Of a DNA stretch of 15,675 nucleotides, positions 1 through 6,824 are shown piece by piece. Under the pieces are notes generated by a model, which saw only the letters and a program-made list of their open reading frames with translations, had not been told where the DNA came from and searched no databases. Positions within the stretch are counted from its first letter, which is position 1; every line of letters starts with the position of its first letter. This DNA comes from Butyrivibrio sp. UBA3740 (GTDB lineage: Bacteria > Bacillota > Clostridia > Lachnospirales > Lachnospiraceae), in assembly GCA_002372465.1 (NCBI GenBank), contig DFGW01000102.1, positions 1-15,675 on the forward strand, read 5' to 3'. A program made the translations under genes and the position numbers.

Positions 1-67
1 CGCTCTGATCTACCAGCTGATGATCATACGCTTTCAACATGATTCTCATTACCTGCTGACTTGCCAT
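1..67 (-). CDS. rpsJ: 30S ribosomal protein S10, N-terminal part (runs off the left edge)
   Basis: The reverse strand from the ATG at 65-67 reads MASQQVMRIMLKAYDHQLVDQS, 22 codons before the window ends. The LKAYDHQLVDQS stretch is the highly conserved start of S10, a small-subunit head protein that also acts as NusE in antitermination. A perfect AGGAGG lies on the reverse strand at 79-84, 11 nt before the ATG, with a run of seven T between them. S10 is normally the first gene of the large S10/spc ribosomal protein operon, which would continue to the left. Recognition is from the N-terminus only, but this segment is diagnostic. Confidence 0.95.
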   Translation of the reverse strand, partial: MASQQVMRIMLKAYDHQLVDQS

Positions 68-349
68 AAAAAAAGTCGCCTCCTATTCGTTATGCTCTTG
101 GCATTCCGACCAGCGGTGACTGTACACTCTCCCGTGTGTGTCCTGACCCTTAACACAAAGTAAGGCTCTTGAACTCTTCTACACGTCGTTTCTGCCTAGG
201 GTTAGTCGGCAGACTTCAATTTACTGTACAGTGACTTGTCGTCAGTTTGGTTGGCCATTGTTCCGGCCTCTAGACATTCGCTCCACGGAAAACCTGCTTA
301 ACTGGATAAAGCAGCAACCTCACGCTTCATAGCTATCATGTCACAGCGT
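68..349 (-). promoter_or_regulatory. Long structured 5' leader of the S10 operon
   Basis: About 280 nt of non-coding RNA lie between the predicted start of transcription near 349 and rpsJ. I see several helices: 322-326 with 345-349, pairing the very first transcribed bases; 294-299 with 309-314; 253-256 with 265-268; a six-pair GC-rich hairpin 191-196 with 208-213; and a long arm closed by 133-137 with 181-185 and capped by 148-152 with 161-165. Close to the gene are 92-95 with 101-104 and an imperfect pairing of 75-80 with 115-120, next to the ribosome binding site and followed by seven U. This arrangement suits autoregulation by a ribosomal protein; in E. coli the S10 leader is controlled by L4. 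I cannot tell which protein binds here, or whether this leader is already catalogued. Confidence 0.7.
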
Positions 350-354
350 TTGTT

Positions 355-383
355 AGTATAAAACATATTTTGTGCATTTGCAA
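355..383 (-). promoter_or_regulatory. Sigma-A promoter of the S10 operon
   Basis: On the reverse strand, TTGCAA (378-383, four of six matches to TTGACA) and TATACT (355-360, five of six to TATAAT) are separated by exactly 17 nt. Transcription would start near 348-349, exactly where the first leader helix begins, which supports both calls. Confidence 0.75.
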
Positions 384-530
384 CAACTTTTTGAAAATTA
401 ATCAGTTTAATCCCAAAATCAGCGTTTTACAGCTGTTTTTCTTGATGTATTTTAATCTTTTTCTGTTTTCTGTTACCAATATGCCGTCAATATATTACAA
501 TACGTGGTGCATTTTTACCAAAAAACCTTT
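384..530. other. AT-rich divergent intergenic region
   Basis: This stretch separates the S10 operon promoter (reverse) from the methyltransferase promoter (forward). It is strongly AT-rich with T and A tracts and holds no coding sequence I can support. It may contain UP elements for either promoter. Confidence 0.5.
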
Positions 531-560
531 TTGATATTAACATATTACTATGGTTATAAC
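531..560 (+). promoter_or_regulatory. Promoter of the methyltransferase gene
   Basis: TTGATA at 531-536 (five of six) and TATAAC at 555-560 (five of six) are 18 nt apart. This gives a leader of roughly 45 nt before the ATG at 613. The -10 box lies inside a perfect palindrome (550-563, listed separately). Confidence 0.6.
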
Positions 561-563
561 CAT
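550..563. promoter_or_regulatory. 14-bp perfect palindrome over the -10 box (possible operator)
   Basis: ATGGTTATAACCAT reads the same on both strands and covers the predicted -10 box of the methyltransferase promoter. A dimeric repressor bound here would block RNA polymerase. No regulator for it is visible in the window; in AT-rich DNA a chance origin is possible, though 14 bp is long. Confidence 0.35.
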
Positions 564-612
564 TTAATTCCTGTAAACTATTATTAAATTACTATATATA
601 AGAGGATTAACT

Positions 613-1479
613 ATGTGGATTGCAGACAATTGGAAAGACTATGAAGTAATAGATACATCATCCGGAGAGAAGCTCGAACGCTGGGGAGACTACTTCCTGG
701 TTCGCCCGGACCCCCAGGTAATATGGAACACAGACAAGAACCATTTCGGCTGGAAGAAATGGAACGGTCACTATCACCGCAGCAACAAAGGTGGCGGCGA
801 GTGGGAGTTCAACAAGCTCCCTGAGGAGTGGTCCATAGGCTACAGGGATCTGACCTTTAATCTAAAGCCTTTTTCCTTTAAGCACACAGGTCTTTTCCCG
901 GAACAAGCCACCAACTGGGATTGGTTTTCTTCTATAATAAAGGAAGCAAATCGACCGGTTAAAGTTCTGAACCTTTTCGCCTACACAGGTGGGGCTACAG
1001 TCTCTGCTGCCAAAGCCGGCGCCAGCGTCACACACGTTGACGCCTCCAAGGGTATGGTTTCCTGGGCAAAAGAAAATGCGGCTTCTTCAGGGTTATCGGA
1101 AGCCCCCATAAGGTATCTTGTGGACGACTGTGTAAAGTTCGTTGAAAGAGAAATCAGAAGAGGCAATAAGTACGACGGAATCATAATGGATCCTCCCTCA
1201 TACGGAAGAGGACCAAAAGGTGAGATCTGGAAGATCGAAGACAGCGTCTTTCCCTTTATCAAGCTCACAGCACAGGTTCTGTCGGATGCACCTCTTTTCT
1301 TCCTGATTAATTCTTACACAACAGGTCTTCAGCCTGCAGTACTTACCTACATGCTTCACACGGTTCTTGATCCTATCCACAAGGGCAAGGTAGAGGCTGA
1401 AGAGATCGGACTTCCTGTAAAGAGTAACGGTCTCATCCTCCCCTGCGGAGCAAGCGGTCGATGGACAGCAATCAGCTAA
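613..1479 (+). CDS. Class I SAM-dependent methyltransferase, RlmI-like
   Basis: A 288-residue cytoplasmic protein with a Rossmann-fold methyltransferase domain in its C-terminal two thirds. Motif I is VLNLFAYTGGATVSA at about 118-132, the acidic residue of motif II is in HVDAS at 141-145, and motif IV is DPPSYGRG at 193-200. This is the arrangement of the RlmI/RlmK (COG1092-like) family, which methylates cytosine C5 or guanine in 23S rRNA. The protein lacks the N-terminal PUA domain of full RlmI (about 390 residues), so the substrate is uncertain; RNA is likely. A purine-rich AGAGGA at 601-606 precedes the ATG. The gene stands alone on the forward strand with its own promoter and terminator. 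The family is certain, the substrate is not. Confidence 0.88.
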   Translation: MWIADNWKDYEVIDTSSGEKLERWGDYFLVRPDPQVIWNTDKNHFGWKKWNGHYHRSNKGGGEWEFNKLPEEWSIGYRDLTFNLKPFSFKHTGLFPEQATNWDWFSSIIKEANRPVKVLNLFAYTGGATVSAAKAGASVTHVDASKGMVSWAKENAASSGLSEAPIRYLVDDCVKFVEREIRRGNKYDGIIMDPPSYGRGPKGEIWKIEDSVFPFIKLTAQVLSDAPLFFLINSYTTGLQPAVLTYMLHTVLDPIHKGKVEAEEIGLPVKSNGLILPCGASGRWTAIS

Positions 1480-1508
1480 GTTACTTACGCCACCAGGCGC
1501 ACATAAAG

Positions 1509-1541
1509 AAAGGATGTACCCCCAATCGGGATACATCCTTT
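1509..1541. terminator. Bidirectional Rho-independent terminator
   Basis: A 10-bp stem (AAAGGATGTA at 1509-1518 with TACATCCTTT at 1532-1541) is followed by further T on the forward strand. On the reverse strand the tract is weaker (TTTCTTTATG). It sits between the converging methyltransferase and alarmone synthetase genes and can serve both. Confidence 0.8.
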
Positions 1542-1552
1542 TTGCTTCCGGA

Positions 1553-2284
1553 TCATTCATCTGACGCATCAATCTTCTCTCTGATCTGCTGCATTCGCAT
1601 GTCGATCTGATTGATGAGGTCTGCACTGAACTTCAAATCCTCAGTGATAACTTCGGCATTATAGATATCTTTTTTGTATTTCATCTTGTGCTCAAGACTT
1701 GCCCAGAAATCCATTGCTATGGTCCTGAACTGAACTTCGACCTTCATGTATTCCTTCTCAGTTGTAAGGAAAATAGGAATCTCTATTATAAGATGAAGGC
1801 TTCTGTAGCCGCTGTCCTTAGGTTTACTGATGTAATCCTTCTTCTGTAGAACCTTGATATCATCCTGCTTGGCAAGGCAATCAGCCAGCATATAAATGTC
1901 ATCCACAAAGGAACATATAACTCTGATACCTGCAACGTCTGAGAGGTTCTCATTGATGTTGCTCAGTGTAAAATCCACACCCCTACTGCCTAGCTTATTG
2001 TAGATACTTGTCGGAGTCTTTATTCTCATCTTGATGACTTCAATAGGATTTCTCTTATTACTAAGAGCCAGTTCCTTGTTGAGAACATCAAGTTTGGTCC
2101 TGACCTCAGATAAAGCACAATCGTATTTCATCATAAGATGCCGAAAGTCTTCAAGCTGATTATTTTTCTTGAGGAGCTTCTCAACGTCTGACTGTGTTAT
2201 CTCTTCCGGATTGTAAATACCACTTGCTCCGCCTGGGATGGGGGTAAAGTTCATGCCACTGTAGTCCTGGTGCTCTACTGCCAT
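1553..2284 (-). CDS. Small alarmone synthetase, (p)ppGpp synthetase of the RelQ/SAS1 type
   Basis: A 243-residue single-domain RelA/SpoT synthetase that would transfer pyrophosphate from ATP to GDP or GTP in the cytoplasm. Family motifs are in order: RIKTPTSIYNKL (87-98, substrate-binding basic stretch), SDVAGIRV (115-122, with the Mg-binding Asp116), KDSGYRSLHL (156-165) and VEVQFRT (182-188, with catalytic Glu183), then MDFWASLEHKMKYK, typical of the RelQ branch. There is no HD hydrolase, TGS or ACT domain. I chose the ATG at 2284 because AAGGAAG lies 7 nt before it; an in-frame ATG at 2305 has its GAGGAA almost touching it. The gene is monocistronic, and the function is well supported by the motifs. 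Confidence 0.93.
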   Translation of the reverse strand: MAVEHQDYSGMNFTPIPGGASGIYNPEEITQSDVEKLLKKNNQLEDFRHLMMKYDCALSEVRTKLDVLNKELALSNKRNPIEVIKMRIKTPTSIYNKLGSRGVDFTLSNINENLSDVAGIRVICSFVDDIYMLADCLAKQDDIKVLQKKDYISKPKDSGYRSLHLIIEIPIFLTTEKEYMKVEVQFRTIAMDFWASLEHKMKYKKDIYNAEVITEDLKFSADLINQIDMRMQQIREKIDASDE

Positions 2285-2317
2285 AAACTCACTTCCTTTC
2301 TGCATTTCCTCGGTAAT

Positions 2318-2349
2318 ATTATACCTCTTTTCCCATAAACCTTTGTGAA
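2318..2349 (-). promoter_or_regulatory. Likely promoter of the alarmone synthetase gene
   Basis: A perfect TATAAT lies on the reverse strand at 2318-2323. The best upstream hexamer, TTCACA (2344-2349), is 20 nt away, which is too far for a good -35. This suggests a promoter that needs an activator. TTCACA is part of TGTTCACA, which occurs twice upstream (2344-2351 and 2371-2378). Confidence 0.45.
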
Positions 2350-2418
2350 CAGAATATTAAGTTTTTGTGATGTGAACAAAATTTTTGCATTTTATGATTG
2401 CTAACCTTCATACACATG

Positions 2419-2454
2419 AAAAAACCGCACAGCACGTATGCCATGCGGATTTTT
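2419..2454 (-). terminator. Rho-independent terminator of the SARP unit
   Basis: On the reverse strand an A-rich arm ending in CCGCA (2444-2454) pairs with TGCGG plus a run of T (2419-2429). This gives 11 positions with one mismatch, and the descending arm ends in six T. It lies about 50 nt beyond the stop codon of the SARP-type gene. Confidence 0.75.
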
Positions 2455-2504
2455 CACCTCATAAAAAAATCACATTCCCCTATAATAATCAGACTATCTG
2501 TCTG

Positions 2505-3743
2505 TTATTCTGCTTCAGCAAGTCTGTTCGGAAGGTCAGCCAGTGAAACTACGCTGTATTCCAGTTCGGTTCTCGGTCCGGCAAGGAGCTTGAACTTATT
2601 GAGAACTCTTCTGTAAACAGTTTTACAGCTCTCCTTGTTGGTCCCTACCAGTAGAAGAAGGAACTGGGATGCCGAGTACTTACAATATGTATCTCCCTGC
2701 CTGAGGGTCAGGGAAATCGCCTCCTGAAGGAGCTTGGCTCTAGTCTCAAGCTTGGCGGCGTTAGTAATTCTTTTTCCTTCATAGTCCACAATGTTAAGAA
2801 GCATCATGTAAACCGACTGTCCGCTTCTCTCCATGTTGCGGCTTAAGATATGATAAGCATCGATAAAGCTCGGGAAGGAGCAGTCATATGCACCGTGATC
2901 ATCTGCTCCTGCTACAGCTTCACGCTGCTCCAGGATACCATCCCTGATCTGAAGGATCTTGCCGGGGGTGTTGGTGATCTGACGGCTCATCTTGTCGTAA
3001 CACTCAAGAAGGTCATTACTTGGTGTAACTCCAAGCTCATCGGTGTAATACCTTACTGTCTCATCATATACTGCATAGGCATCCTTGTAGGCTTCCATAC
3101 CGATAAGAGCATTGATCTCGCCGATCTGCCACTCATCATCGGGGTAGAGTTCTGCTGCTTTCTTGTACACATGGTACATGGCATCATAATCGTTTCTCTT
3201 CTCGTAGTATGTGCCCAGGGCTATTACACACTCTGAATACATCTTCTGAAGCTTGACACTCCTTATAATGAGCCACTCGGAGGTAACCAGCTCCGGGAGA
3301 ATCTCTGCGCGATACTCTTCAAAGGCTGCCTTGTAAAACTTAATGCTCTCTGCCTCGTCCTCGGCCTTTCTCGCCTTTTCTATGTTATCCGTAAATCTCA
3401 GTACATCCGATTCTATGATAACCTGATCATCTGTAAAGAAAACTCCGTCCTTGTTGACGATGTAATCATGATCCGGTAATCCTGACTTCTTCAGCTGCTT
3501 GTGCATCTGATAGATAAGGTTGTTGAAACTGTTGCTGAGATTGGACTGCTCTTCTCTGTCATAAAGAATATTGGTCAGCTGATCCTTCTGTATTCCTGCG
3601 TCTCCGCTGAGCCAGACCATTTCAAGAAGCTGAATGTATTTTGCAGTCTTGTTCTTGCCGATAGATATGTTCTTCCCCTCATAGGTAATCGCAAGCCCAC
3701 CAAACATATTAACTTGAATAGTTGTTTTTGTCTCCAGTCCCAT
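2505..3743 (-). CDS. SARP/AfsR-type regulator with BTAD and a degenerate GGDEF-like C-terminus
   Basis: This 412-residue protein has no membrane segments. Residues 8-105 look like the OmpR-type winged helix of SARP regulators (VNMFGGLAITYEGKNI, then KYIQLLEMVWL). Residues 110-255 match the helical bacterial transcriptional activator domain, with its typical ending YYTDELGVTPS (232-242). Residues 285-405 resemble the fold of GGDEF domains: SVYMMLLNI, then LRQGDTYCKYSASQF (348-361), then LLLLVGT. At the signature position KYSASQF replaces RxGGDEF, so diguanylate cyclase activity is not expected; the domain may bind a ligand or dimerise. The start at 3743 has AGGGGT 9 nt upstream, overlapping the TAG stop of the Cys-rich gene, so the two are cotranscribed. 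Its targets are unknown. Confidence 0.82.
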   Translation of the reverse strand: MGLETKTTIQVNMFGGLAITYEGKNISIGKNKTAKYIQLLEMVWLSGDAGIQKDQLTNILYDREEQSNLSNSFNNLIYQMHKQLKKSGLPDHDYIVNKDGVFFTDDQVIIESDVLRFTDNIEKARKAEDEAESIKFYKAAFEEYRAEILPELVTSEWLIIRSVKLQKMYSECVIALGTYYEKRNDYDAMYHVYKKAAELYPDDEWQIGEINALIGMEAYKDAYAVYDETVRYYTDELGVTPSNDLLECYDKMSRQITNTPGKILQIRDGILEQREAVAGADDHGAYDCSFPSFIDAYHILSRNMERSGQSVYMMLLNIVDYEGKRITNAAKLETRAKLLQEAISLTLRQGDTYCKYSASQFLLLLVGTNKESCKTVYRRVLNKFKLLAGPRTELEYSVVSLADLPNRLAEAE

Positions 3744-3754
3744 AACGTCTACCC

Positions 3755-3970
3755 CTATCGGTTTACTGCTTCTTTTGCATTTCCAACATAATTGCAGACA
3801 CTATAGCTATCACAGGTTCCACCCTTGCTATCTGCTCTGAAATTTGACCACTTACAGCACCAGCATTCCCTCATGGGAACAAGAGCACCGTCGTCGGGTT
3901 CAAAATGTTCACAGCAGTAATTTTCCTGTACGACCAAAAGGCCCATTTCATCATACTTATGACCAGCCAT
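3755..3970 (-). CDS. Small Cys-rich protein, function unknown
   Basis: A 71-residue protein starting MAGHKYDEMG. The ATG at 3970 has AGGGGG 6 nt before it. An in-frame ATG at 4015 lies upstream of the predicted -10 box and so would not be transcribed. Seven cysteines are arranged as CC (19-20), CWCC (36-39) and two later (53, 59), with His22 nearby; this suggests metal binding or a redox role, but I do not recognise the family. There is no signal peptide or membrane segment, so it is probably cytoplasmic. The stop codon TAG overlaps the start of the AGGGG ribosome binding site of the SARP-type gene, and only 11 nt separate the two genes, so its role is probably tied to that regulator. It could be a partner, a sensor or a small effector. 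Confidence 0.7.
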   Translation of the reverse strand: MAGHKYDEMGLLVVQENYCCEHFEPDDGALVPMRECWCCKWSNFRADSKGGTCDSYSVCNYVGNAKEAVNR

Positions 3971-4000
3971 TACAAGCCCCCTGAAATTTCCTTTTACTTT

Positions 4001-4030
4001 ACTATAATATATCATGCAACATTATTTCAA
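4001..4030 (-). promoter_or_regulatory. Sigma-A promoter of the Cys-rich/SARP unit
   Basis: On the reverse strand, TTGAAA (4025-4030, five of six) and TATAGT (4001-4006, five of six) are 18 nt apart. This places the transcript start about 25 nt before the ATG at 3970. Just upstream is an inverted repeat TTTTGCA/TGCAAAA (4049-4055 and 4072-4078). Confidence 0.65.
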
Positions 4031-4074
4031 AGAGAAATCTTGTCGTACTTTTGCACTTTTTTGTCGCCAAATGC

Positions 4075-4099
4075 AAAAAGAAGGCGCTATATAAGCGCC
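4075..4099 (-). terminator. Terminator of the sugar operon, overlapping the nagA stop codon
   Basis: On the reverse strand GGCGCT-TATAT-AGCGCC forms a 6-bp GC-rich hairpin (4083-4099) with two possible G-U pairs below it, followed by TTCTTTTT. The TAG stop of nagA (4087-4089) is inside the hairpin, which marks a compact end of the operon. Confidence 0.8.
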
Positions 4100-5217
4100 C
4101 CTTTTAAGTAAACTGCCTTTAAAGTCAGGTCAGATTTCTTTAGCAAAAGAATATTCGCCGCCAATCCGGGCTTTATCAGACCGTATCTGTCCTCCACCCC
4201 GATGCATCTGGCAGGATTTATGGTGGCTGCAGCCACTGCCAGCTCCAGGGGAACTCCCATGTCCATTACCACGGTCCTTAGGCACTCTGTAAGATCCGTC
4301 ACAGATCCGGCTATCGCCCCTCCTTCTGTGAGTCTGCACTCCTTACCGGTCTTCTTTATGTCAAGGCCGCCCAGTTGGTAACTGCCGTCAGGCATTCCGG
4401 TACAGCGCAGGCTGTCACTTATCAGGACTATCCTGTCCCCCATCATATCAAAGGTTGCGCGAACTACAGCAGGATGCACATGAATACCGTCGCAGATAAG
4501 CTCCGCGTTGACGTGCTTGCTGTCATAGACCGCTCCCACAACTCCCGGCTCCCTGTGACTCATTCCAGTCATGGCATTGTACAGATGCACGGCATGGGAT
4601 GCTCCGGCCTCAAAGGCCTTCATAGCCACCCCATAGTCTGCGCCGGTGTGGGCAAGGGACACCTTCACCCTATCCTTAACCATTTCAATGTATTCCCGGT
4701 ATCCGGGGTTTTCTTCAGGGGCAAGCCCTGATATTTTCAAAAGACCTTTTGATGCCTCCAAAAACTCATCAATGAGCTCAGGGCTGCACTGCCTTATATA
4801 CTCAGGGTTCTGTGCGCCTTTCTTCTGTCTGCTGATAAAGGGGCCTTCCATGTTAAAGCCCACCAGGTCCGCAGCTCCTTCATGGGACTTTTTTGAATAT
4901 TCCGCTCCAAGGGACAAAACCTTTTTCAGATGATCCACGGGAAGAGTCAGGGTTGCAGGGCAGATGGCTGTGATACCTCTTTTCGCCTCATAGAGCGCTA
5001 TCTTCTCAAAGGCTTCCATAGTCCCGTCGCAGACGTCATGTCCCACTGCTCCGTGGAAGTGAATATCGATAAGTCCCGGAATAGCATAACAATCCGAGGC
5101 ATCTATGACCTGTTGATCATCTGATGCCTCGGATGTGATAATTCCGTCCTTTATATTAATATCTTTTTCGTAAAACCTGTTGTCCTCTCCAAAAACGAGT
5201 GCTCCTGTAATCCTCAT
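4087..5217 (-). CDS. nagA: N-acetylglucosamine-6-phosphate deacetylase
   Basis: A 376-residue amidohydrolase that removes acetate from GlcNAc-6-P to give GlcN-6-P in the cytoplasm. The family residues are present: metal-binding His53 and His55 in DIHFHG (51-56), Glu124 in NMEGPF (122-127), His190 in LAHTGAD, His211 in VHLYNAMTGM, and the catalytic Asp268 in LISDS. Length is normal for NagA. I chose the ATG at 5217: a perfect GAGGTGA (5226-5232) lies 8 nt before it, whereas the in-frame GTG at 5229 lies within that ribosome binding site. The binding site overlaps the stop of the response regulator gene, so the two are coupled. As last gene of the operon it completes conversion of the GlcNAc-1-P released by the phosphorylase, after the mutase. 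No nagB is nearby. Confidence 0.94.
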   Translation of the reverse strand: MRITGALVFGEDNRFYEKDINIKDGIITSEASDDQQVIDASDCYAIPGLIDIHFHGAVGHDVCDGTMEAFEKIALYEAKRGITAICPATLTLPVDHLKKVLSLGAEYSKKSHEGAADLVGFNMEGPFISRQKKGAQNPEYIRQCSPELIDEFLEASKGLLKISGLAPEENPGYREYIEMVKDRVKVSLAHTGADYGVAMKAFEAGASHAVHLYNAMTGMSHREPGVVGAVYDSKHVNAELICDGIHVHPAVVRATFDMMGDRIVLISDSLRCTGMPDGSYQLGGLDIKKTGKECRLTEGGAIAGSVTDLTECLRTVVMDMGVPLELAVAAATINPARCIGVEDRYGLIKPGLAANILLLKKSDLTLKAVYLKGALI

Positions 5218-5225
5218 AATAGCTT

Positions 5226-5969
5226 TCACCTCAGAAATCTGTTTCTGTATTCATTGGCACTCATGCCTGTATACTTTTTGAAAACCCTGGAGAAGTGCGC
5301 TGTATCAGCAAATCCCACCTTGTCAGAGATATCAGCTATGTGAAGTGAGGAGTCCTCCATCAGCTCTTTTGCATTCTCGATCCTGATCTCGTTGAGGACA
5401 TCAGAAAAGCTCTTTCCGGTACTGTTAAGGAGCTTACTAAGATGCCAGTGACTGACATATACCTTCTCAGCCACATCCGTCAGGGAGAGCTTTTCCCTGT
5501 AGTGCTGCTCCATATAGCTTATTGCCTGCTTGACGATGAAATTGTTGGCACTGGTGTTATCGTCCTCAGGGCTTTCCTGGGGCTCCTTGGCCACATTGGA
5601 AAGTCTCTCAGAAAGGCTCTCCATGGCCTCATCCAGCTCCTTCATCTTGGAAGGCTTCACCAGATATCTGAAAACCCCCAGATTCAGAGCCTCTCTTGCA
5701 TAGTCAAAATCCCTGTACCCTGTAAGTATTATAACCTGAAGATTCCTGTGCTGGGAGCGCAGGGCTGCGATCATGGTAAGTCCGTCCATTCCGGGCATCC
5801 TGATGTCAGTAAAGACAATGTCCGGCTGACACTTCTCCACCATGTCCAGTCCCTCTTTTCCCGAGGAGGCTGTCCCTGCCACAACACAGTTATACTTCTC
5901 CCAATCAACTATTTTCTTAAGCCCTTCTGCAATCACGGGCTCATCGTCAACAATAAGTACCTTATACAT
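5226..5969 (-). CDS. AraC-type response regulator (YesN family), probable activator of the operon
   Basis: A 247-residue protein with a receiver domain (about 1-120) and a C-terminal AraC helix-turn-helix domain (about 145-245). Receiver residues are complete: Asp8/Asp9, phosphoacceptor Asp55 in FTDIRMPGMDG, Thr83 and Lys105 in LVKPS. The DNA-binding part carries LSLTDVAEKVYVSHWHLSKLL and IADISDKVGFADTAHFSRVFKKYTG. It is shorter than most YesN proteins because the linker is brief. The ATG at 5969 has AAAGGGA 5 nt upstream; an ATG two codons earlier (5975) touches that sequence and overlaps the permease stop, so it is less likely. Its partner is the sensor kinase in the same operon, although transporter genes separate the two. 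Confidence 0.92.
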   Translation of the reverse strand: MYKVLIVDDEPVIAEGLKKIVDWEKYNCVVAGTASSGKEGLDMVEKCQPDIVFTDIRMPGMDGLTMIAALRSQHRNLQVIILTGYRDFDYAREALNLGVFRYLVKPSKMKELDEAMESLSERLSNVAKEPQESPEDDNTSANNFIVKQAISYMEQHYREKLSLTDVAEKVYVSHWHLSKLLNSTGKSFSDVLNEIRIENAKELMEDSSLHIADISDKVGFADTAHFSRVFKKYTGMSANEYRNRFLR

Positions 5970-5971
5970 AC

Positions 5972-6823
5972 TCATCCCTTTACAGCGCCTGCAGTCATCC
6001 CCTTAATTATATATTTTTGAAGGAAAATATACACTATTATTACAGGAATGATTACCAGTGTAACAGCTGCTGCCATAAGACCGTAGTTGGTTCCCTCCTT
6101 GGAGGTCAGCTCGTTAAGAAGCCTTGTAATGGCCTGCATCTCAGGTCTTCTAAGGAAGAACATCTGGGTGAACAGATCATTGTAACTCCACAAAAACGAG
6201 AATATCGCAACAGTCACAAAAGACGGTTTTCCAAGTGGAACAACAATCTTAAAGAAGATCTGCGGTATTGAACAGCCTTCAAGATGAGCTGCTTCCTCGA
6301 GTTCCAGCGGAAGAGACATAACATATCCCATCAGGACTATTATAGCAAAGCTCATGTTTCCTGCAATCTGGGGCAGGATAACGGAGATCATGTTAAGTAT
6401 CCAGCTGGAGGTATTGGTGATATGCCAGCTTGATTCCATGGTGTACACAGGGATGATGATTGAAAAGACAGGGAACATCATGGCCGCGATCACCAGGGTG
6501 TGGCATAGTTTTTTGGCTTTAAAATCAAATCTTACAAGAGCAAATGACGCCAGTCCTGCCAGTATCATTACTCCCACCGTTACACATCCGGAGATGAATA
6601 TGCTGTTTAAGTATGCATGACCGATATCAAGTCTCTCAAAGGCTCTTCTGTAGTTGGCCAGGGTAAAGAGATCTCCCAAAGGCAGTGCAAAGGACTGCTT
6701 AAGTATCTTGTCCTTGGCCTTGAAGGAGTTCTCCAAAACCCAGAACAGAGGGTAGATGGTGGTCAGTGCCCATGCGCCAAGGATCACGTAAAGAACTGCG
6801 AGACTGAGTTTATTTCTCTTCAT
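5972..6823 (-). CDS. Carbohydrate ABC transporter permease, MalG type
   Basis: A 283-residue inner-membrane protein with about six hydrophobic segments (first at about 8-30). The EAA loop that contacts the ATPase is LPLELEEAAHLEGCSIPQIFFKIVVPLGKP, written here only by its ends 171-200, with EEAAHLEGCS where EEAAxIDGAS is usual. The C-terminus YIIKGMTAGAVKG is typical of MalG-type permeases. The frame is open further upstream to 6889, inside the previous gene, but the ATG at 6823 is preferred: it lies one base after the stop of the other permease, with GAGGAC 8 nt upstream. Together with that permease it forms the membrane channel, probably for chitobiose judging by the operon. Confidence 0.92.
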   Translation of the reverse strand: MKRNKLSLAVLYVILGAWALTTIYPLFWVLENSFKAKDKILKQSFALPLGDLFTLANYRRAFERLDIGHAYLNSIFISGCVTVGVMILAGLASFALVRFDFKAKKLCHTLVIAAMMFPVFSIIIPVYTMESSWHITNTSSWILNMISVILPQIAGNMSFAIIVLMGYVMSLPLELEEAAHLEGCSIPQIFFKIVVPLGKPSFVTVAIFSFLWSYNDLFTQMFFLRRPEMQAITRLLNELTSKEGTNYGLMAAAVTLVIIPVIIVYIFLQKYIIKGMTAGAVKG

Positions 6824-6824
6824 A

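Noticed and set aside
1198..1626. Reverse-strand open frame between the methyltransferase and alarmone synthetase genes
   Set aside because: It crosses the terminator and overlaps two solid genes in other frames; nothing recognisable.
2505..3743. Active diguanylate cyclase domain in the SARP-type protein
   Set aside because: The GGDEF signature is absent; only the fold-like context remains.
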